18,419 bases of DNA, taken from an uncultured Erysipelotrichaceae bacterium (lineage in GTDB: Bacteria > Bacillota_I > Bacilli_A > Erysipelotrichales > Erysipelotrichaceae). Under the pieces are notes generated by a model, which worked only from the letters and a program-made list of their open reading frames with translations, searched no databases and was not told the DNA's origin. Shown piece after piece: positions 15,685 through 18,419 of this stretch; position 1 is the stretch's first letter; each line of letters opens with the position of its first letter. A program made the translations under genes and the position numbers. The stretch spans positions 1-18,419 of the forward strand of contig CAJKOS010000017.1 in the NCBI GenBank assembly GCA_905201565.1, given 5' to 3'.

Positions 15685-15796
15685 CCAGCAAAAGTGTAAC
15701 CACATTAGGAACTCCACAATACGTCAATATTGCCGATAGTAATATTCCAGCAATCACACCCACGATTAACCAGAGCAGTATATTCTTGGTTTTCAT
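15668..15796 (-). CDS. Small hydrophobic membrane peptide, 42 aa, function unknown
   Basis: I do not recognise a family. The sequence starts Met-Lys-Thr-Lys-Asn, then runs about 20 hydrophobic residues (Ile6 to Leu24), a short Thr-Tyr-Cys-Gly-Val-Pro turn, and a second hydrophobic stretch ending Ala-Ile-Phe-Gly. It looks like a single- or double-pass membrane peptide of holin, toxin or bacteriocin-like size. A GGAGG ribosome site lies 7 nt before the ATG, which is strong support for translation. The start codon overlaps the stop of an even smaller upstream ORF (ATGA), so the two may be coupled. A terminator-like structure follows the stop. The gene is short, so it is easily missed by automatic annotation. 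Confidence 0.55.
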   Translation of the reverse strand: MKTKNILLWLIVGVIAGILLSAILTYCGVPNVVTLLLEAIFG

Positions 15797-15915
15797 AAGG
15801 CAGCCTCCATTTTCATATTCATGTCAAAACCATTGATCAACACGGTGATCATATATCCAGAAATTATATGACTACTGTCGCCATTCTTATACCTTGCCTG
15901 ATTATATCCCATCAT
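15793..15915 (-). CDS. Possible small ORF (40 aa) coupled to the hydrophobic peptide
   Basis: From ATG 15915 (or 15912) the frame reads Met-Met-Gly-Tyr-Asn-Gln-Ala-Arg and ends Met-Lys-Met-Glu-Ala-Ala-Leu, with a middling hydrophobic centre (Ile-Ile-Ser-Gly-Tyr-Met-Ile-Thr-Val-Leu-Ile). An AAAGGTG lies about 10 nt upstream. Its stop overlaps the next start as ATGA. No family is recognised. It could be a leader peptide, a partner for the downstream peptide, or a chance frame. An extension to TTG 16038 exists but has no ribosome site. Confidence 0.35.
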   Translation of the reverse strand: MMGYNQARYKNGDSSHIISGYMITVLINGFDMNMKMEAAL

Positions 15916-16066
15916 TTTAATCACACACCTTTCACAAAGTGATTTTCTTCTGTTTCTATCGTATTTATAGCACAAATTTCTTATTATTCTTATTCTGGAA
16001 TATTGAGAATTATTCGAATTATAGGATATATCACCCAATCATGAAAACAGATGTGAAAATAAAGTA
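15916..16066. other. AT-rich intergenic stretch upstream of the small ORFs
   Basis: No gene is supported here. On the minus strand TATAAT (16022-16017) with a weak TTTTCA 18 nt before it could be a promoter for the small ORFs. There is no clear terminator after the RhuM-Fic gene. Confidence 0.35.
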
Positions 16067-17011
16067 CTAATCATCTGACAGAAAGTGCATCACCAGTCTG
16101 ACCATCGTTTCTTTTTCTTCCGGTTTCGATTCCGCGATCATCAGCGTGATTGCCACTAAGGCGCTATCTGAAATGAGCTGTTTCCTATCCATGAACAGGT
16201 GATGGTTTTTGTTCAAGAATTCCAAAAAGATTGTCGCTCCAATGCGCTTGCACCCATCCGCGAAAGGATGATCTTTTATCAGAAAGTACAAAAGATTGGC
16301 AGCTTTCTCTTCAATACTTGGATAAATTTCCTGACCAAAAACATTCTGATATACCGCCGCCAGAATACCGTTCAGTTTGCCCTGTTCTCTTTCGACTCCA
16401 AACACAGCAGATTGAAACTTCATCTTATCAATCAGTTCCCGGCATTCTTCATAGGTCAGCCGATAGACAGAATCCTTGCCATCTGGTTTTGATACAGATC
16501 CATGATCGTAATCATCGAGCAACGAAAGCGCATTTTGATATGCATCGATGATATTCAACATTTCATTTTCTTCCACATTCAAAGAAGCAGCCAGCATTCT
16601 GGATTGGATTTCAACGGTCTTATGCAGAACTTCCAATCTCTTTTCATTCATTGCATACCCTTTGATCATGTAGTCCTTCAGAATTGATGTAGCCCATTTG
16701 CGAAAGATGATGCCATTAGGAGATTTCACACGATACCCTACAGCCAGAATCATGTCCAGATTATAAATTTTTATAGTACGTCTGACTTTTCTTTTCCCCT
16801 CGGTTTGAACCACCGAGGATTCCTCGGTAGTTGAAGAATCCAACTCTTTATCAGCCAGGATATTTTTGATGTGCAATCCGATATTATCTGCAGAAACATT
16901 AAACAGTGTTGCCATCTGTCGTTGTGAAAGCCATACATTTTCACGATCTTCACTGACAGTAACTTCCAGTTCAAGTTCACCATTTTTGAATATCACAATG
17001 TCATTTGCCAT
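16067..17011 (-). CDS. RhuM-Fic fusion protein (RhuM N-terminus, Fic/Doc C-terminus)
   Basis: Predicted 314 aa. The first ~130 residues match the RhuM family found in genomic islands: a beta start (Glu-Leu-Glu-Leu-Glu-Val), an HTH-like segment (Trp-Leu-Ser-Gln-Arg-Gln-Met-Ala-x-Leu-Phe), then Tyr-Asn-Leu-Asp-Met-Ile-Leu-Ala-Val-Gly-Tyr-Arg-Val. The C-terminal part is a Fic/Doc domain; Fic proteins transfer AMP or phosphate to target proteins. Its motif is HPFADGCKR at 248-256: the His248 base, the Asp and the Arg are kept, but the usual Asn of GN(K/G)R is Cys254. ATG 17011 is chosen because GGGGGTGATGAA stands right before it. No separate antitoxin gene is next to it, so if active its control is not obvious. 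It lies in the AT-rich tail past tRNA-Thr. Confidence 0.85.
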   Translation of the reverse strand: MANDIVIFKNGELELEVTVSEDRENVWLSQRQMATLFNVSADNIGLHIKNILADKELDSSTTEESSVVQTEGKRKVRRTIKIYNLDMILAVGYRVKSPNGIIFRKWATSILKDYMIKGYAMNEKRLEVLHKTVEIQSRMLAASLNVEENEMLNIIDAYQNALSLLDDYDHGSVSKPDGKDSVYRLTYEECRELIDKMKFQSAVFGVEREQGKLNGILAAVYQNVFGQEIYPSIEEKAANLLYFLIKDHPFADGCKRIGATIFLEFLNKNHHLFMDRKQLISDSALVAITLMIAESKPEEKETMVRLVMHFLSDD

Positions 17012-17061
17012 TTCATCACCCCCAGCCAAGTCACCACCCTCACATAACAAGTATATATTAT

Positions 17062-17094
17062 TTATAGTGCTGATTATAGTGTTATATCATAGTT
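17062..17094. promoter_or_regulatory. Spaced TTATAGTG repeats upstream of RhuM-Fic (possible operator)
   Basis: TTATAGTG occurs at 17062-17069 and 17074-17081 (12-nt period), with a weaker TCATAGTT at 17087-17094. On the gene's strand these are ACTATAA boxes, overlapping likely -10 sequences 50-80 nt upstream of the RhuM-Fic start. The N-terminal HTH-like segment of that protein could bind here (autoregulation), but this is a guess. Confidence 0.3.
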
Positions 17095-17133
17095 TCAAAG
17101 GCTCTCCCCAACTCGGTTGAGCCTGCTAACAGC

Positions 17134-17160
17134 AAAAGTCCAGGGCATGAGCCCCAGACT
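17134..17160 (-). terminator. Intrinsic terminator of the 17255-18362 gene pair
   Basis: On the minus strand AGTCTGGGGC pairs with GCCCTGGACT over 10 bp (two G-T pairs) with a TCAT loop and is followed by TTTT. It lies about 95 nt past the stop of the small membrane protein. Confidence 0.7.
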
Positions 17161-17183
17161 TCACATTCATCCACAGATTGCTT
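17153..17183. repeat. Copy 2 of a 31-nt direct repeat (gene 3' end)
   Basis: Matches 15654-15684 at 29 of 31 positions and overlaps the terminator at 17134-17160. Here no intact small peptide gene precedes it, although the residues Ala-Ile-Cys-Gly-stop can still be read in the matching frame. Confidence 0.85.
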
Positions 17184-17254
17184 TGGAAGAAAAATAAATC
17201 CAACCAGAATTCTCCACTATTGATGTCCATAGTTCTCCCACGTCAACTCATTCT

Positions 17255-17530
17255 TCACGCTAACGTAAGAAAAGACAGACCTGTTATCATGATATAGATA
17301 GCCAATCGGAGCAACTTGAAACGATTTGAATCCTCTGTGTGAGGATACAGCTTTCTGGTATTTTCAACAAAATGAAGCCTAAACCTGAACACAGCCAGAC
17401 TTGTCAGTAAAATGATAATTTTGTACACGATTGACACATCAATATGTGTAATCAAAATAACCTGAAAGAATCCGATAAAAAATACCAGGGAGTCGGAGAA
17501 AATAGTCCTCTTCTTGTACGTATTAAACAT
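17255..17530 (-). CDS. Small membrane protein with about three TM segments, unknown
   Basis: I do not recognise a family. From ATG 17530 it is 91 aa: a basic start (Met-Phe-Asn-Thr-Tyr-Lys-Lys-Arg), hydrophobic stretches at about 13-27, 34-50 and 72-89, and a charged loop (Arg-Lys-Leu-Tyr-Pro-His-Thr-Glu-Asp) before the last one. The frame stays open upstream to 17719, but that part overlaps the exported protein gene in another frame and is probably a shadow. The chosen start overlaps the previous stop by 8 nt (ATGTTTAA), a sign of translational coupling, though no clear SD is seen. An immunity- or accessory-type role for the preceding exported protein is possible but is inference only. Confidence 0.5.
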   Translation of the reverse strand: MFNTYKKRTIFSDSLVFFIGFFQVILITHIDVSIVYKIIILLTSLAVFRFRLHFVENTRKLYPHTEDSNRFKLLRLAIYIMITGLSFLTLA

Positions 17531-18362
17531 AAGCCAGACAATTTTGACCAGCATAATCCGGTCGTACACTATGGAAGTAAGAATTTCCAGATCCTGCGTA
17601 TTCCCCATCATTATAGTATCTTGTATATTCTCTAAAATAAGTAGTGCAGTCCGACATATAATAACGATCATATACTGTGTCGAAGTCTTCAATATATTCT
17701 GACCCAAGAGCGATTCCACCAGCTGCTATATCTAAATAAATTTCAAGGGATGGCACATATAATTTCAACATTTGCACTCCACTTGCCACAAAAAACAAAT
17801 ACGCTTTGACGTATAGACTTGAATGTCCTCTTATGCCAGACGCCATTAAAATCCAGCTGCCATTTGAAGGAACACTTATAGAATTAGCAGAAACGACATC
17901 CTCAAATAATTCTTTATCTTTTTCATCCGGTTCAAAAGATAAAATATTCAGATTTTCATTGTTTGAAGATGTTAATGTAATATTCGTGAGAGAAACCGAC
18001 ACATCATATTTAATACCATCTACAATAAAAATCATAGATTGAGGTTCGCTTGGATTAACTGAAATATAAGAATACATTTCATTCATCGTATCATAAGAGA
18101 TTACCTCTACCAGTTCTTCAGATTGTGAATATGCAACAACATCAGCTTCAGGCATTTCATTGATGTAATTAAACACATCAAATTCCGCAGAATAATGTCC
18201 GGATGATTCGGTAGAATAATCTTTTTCAGATAATCTGTCATCAGATATCAATTTCTTGTTTTCAACAAGGGAATAATACTGATCTAATAGATTTGTATTA
18301 TCATCTTCAGCAACAATGAATGTTTTTGAATCAATTAAACAAATTGATAATAATAGAGTCAA
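17523..18362 (-). CDS. Unrecognised exported protein; signal peptide possibly broken by a stop
   Basis: 279 aa if it starts at TTG 18362, which has AAAAGG at good spacing. The N-terminus is hydrophobic (Leu-Leu-Leu-Ser-Ile-Cys-Leu-Ile) like a signal peptide but lacks the basic n-region. Six codons upstream in the same frame stands ATG 18380, reading Met-Gln-Lys-Arg and then TAA: removing that stop gives a textbook signal peptide. The mature part is acidic and rich in Ser, Tyr and Glu (about 20-130), then has beta-rich and hydrophobic segments (about 150-215) and a Tyr-rich C-terminus with two Cys. No domain is recognised. It may be a pseudogene, or use the TTG start. Its stop overlaps the small membrane protein start. 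Base use is clearly more AT-rich than in the core genes. Confidence 0.5.
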   Translation of the reverse strand: MTLLLSICLIDSKTFIVAEDDNTNLLDQYYSLVENKKLISDDRLSEKDYSTESSGHYSAEFDVFNYINEMPEADVVAYSQSEELVEVISYDTMNEMYSYISVNPSEPQSMIFIVDGIKYDVSVSLTNITLTSSNNENLNILSFEPDEKDKELFEDVVSANSISVPSNGSWILMASGIRGHSSLYVKAYLFFVASGVQMLKLYVPSLEIYLDIAAGGIALGSEYIEDFDTVYDRYYMSDCTTYFREYTRYYNDGEYAGSGNSYFHSVRPDYAGQNCLAYV

Positions 18363-18419
18363 AATTTACCTTTTCTGCATTACTGGTATTTATCCATGTG
18401 AAAGCTATTACGGTGTAAG

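Larger units (their letters stand above)
17012..17254. other. Intergenic region: RhuM-Fic promoter area and decayed 3'-end module
   Basis: No gene is supported. It holds, from the rhuM side, AT-rich TTATAGT repeats (17062-17094), a strong minus-strand terminator (17134-17160) and the second copy of the 31-nt repeat (17153-17183). A 34-codon minus-strand frame (ATG 17228, with GGGAG before it) runs through the terminator and is doubtful. Confidence 0.5.

Noticed and set aside
15505..15699. Plus-strand frame starting inside tRNA-Thr
   Set aside because: It runs through the tRNA and its terminator and has no ribosome site.
15916..16038. N-terminal extension of the 40-aa ORF to a TTG at 16038
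   Set aside because: No ribosome site, and the extension is low-complexity AT-rich sequence.
16125..16134. TTCGATTCCG match to the tRNA-Thr T loop, a possible att site
   Set aside because: Only 10 nt match, inside an intact RhuM-Fic coding sequence and without the acceptor-end sequence.
17126..17228. 34-codon minus-strand ORF (Met-Asp-Ile-Asn-Ser-Gly...)
   Set aside because: It reads straight through a strong terminator; kept only as part of the repeat-element finding.
17531..17719. N-terminal extension of the small membrane protein
   Set aside because: It overlaps the exported protein gene in another frame; the hydrophobic protein starts naturally at Met-Phe-Asn-Thr-Tyr-Lys-Lys-Arg.
1..18419. 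CRISPR arrays, rRNA genes and insertion sequences with terminal repeats
   Set aside because: I read through the window and saw no regularly spaced repeat arrays, rRNA cores or paired IS ends.

Overview
The window reads as a low-GC Gram-positive (Bacillota) chromosome. I infer a gut- or mouth-type Erysipelotrichales relative from gene content and protein style, but this is not proven. Support comes from strong AGGAGG-type ribosome sites, TTGACA/TATAAT-type promoters, U-tailed intrinsic terminators, the secA-prfB pair with the prfB +1 frameshift, comFA-comFC, the MEP-pathway gene ispD, and a tRNA without an encoded CCA. The genome is compact: genes overlap at both ends, and three terminators include the stop codon of the gene they end.

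From left to right, 1-1650 holds the tail of a fatty-acid/phospholipid block: a partial fabZ overlapping plsC, then a convergent single-domain biotin ligase. Positions 1630-3804 hold a plus-strand unit of nudC (NADH pyrophosphatase) and a GH13 glycosidase, closed by a terminator shared with the neighbouring convergent gene. Positions 3787-8224 hold a minus-strand housekeeping operon with its own promoter: secA, then prfB (read through a UGA by a programmed +1 shift), then an RluA/RluD-type pseudouridine synthase, all overlapping. Positions 8251-11520 are also read leftward: ispD with its terminator, comFA and comFC (DNA uptake), then an Rpn/PD-(D/E)XK transposase-family nuclease. Positions 11568-15409 hold a PDZ-only membrane protein, a membrane GGDEF-EAL protein whose GGDEF half is degenerate, and a histidine phosphatase.

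A well-formed tRNA-Thr(CGU) at 15468-15540, with promoter and terminator, marks the edge of the core. Beyond its 3' end the DNA becomes visibly more AT-rich and accessory in character. It holds a pair of TGGTCAA direct repeats, two tiny overlapping ORFs, a RhuM-Fic fusion with a substituted Fic motif, a repeated 31-nt 3'-end element, a 3-TM protein, and an unrecognised exported protein with a stop codon in what looks like its original signal peptide. I read this as the edge of an integrated or decaying element at a tRNA site. No integrase or matching att repeat is visible before the window ends.

The most interesting parts are the accessory tail (15541-18419), the prfB recoding site without an obvious SD-like enhancer, the PDZ-only HtrA-like protein, and the EAL protein with a dead GGDEF half.
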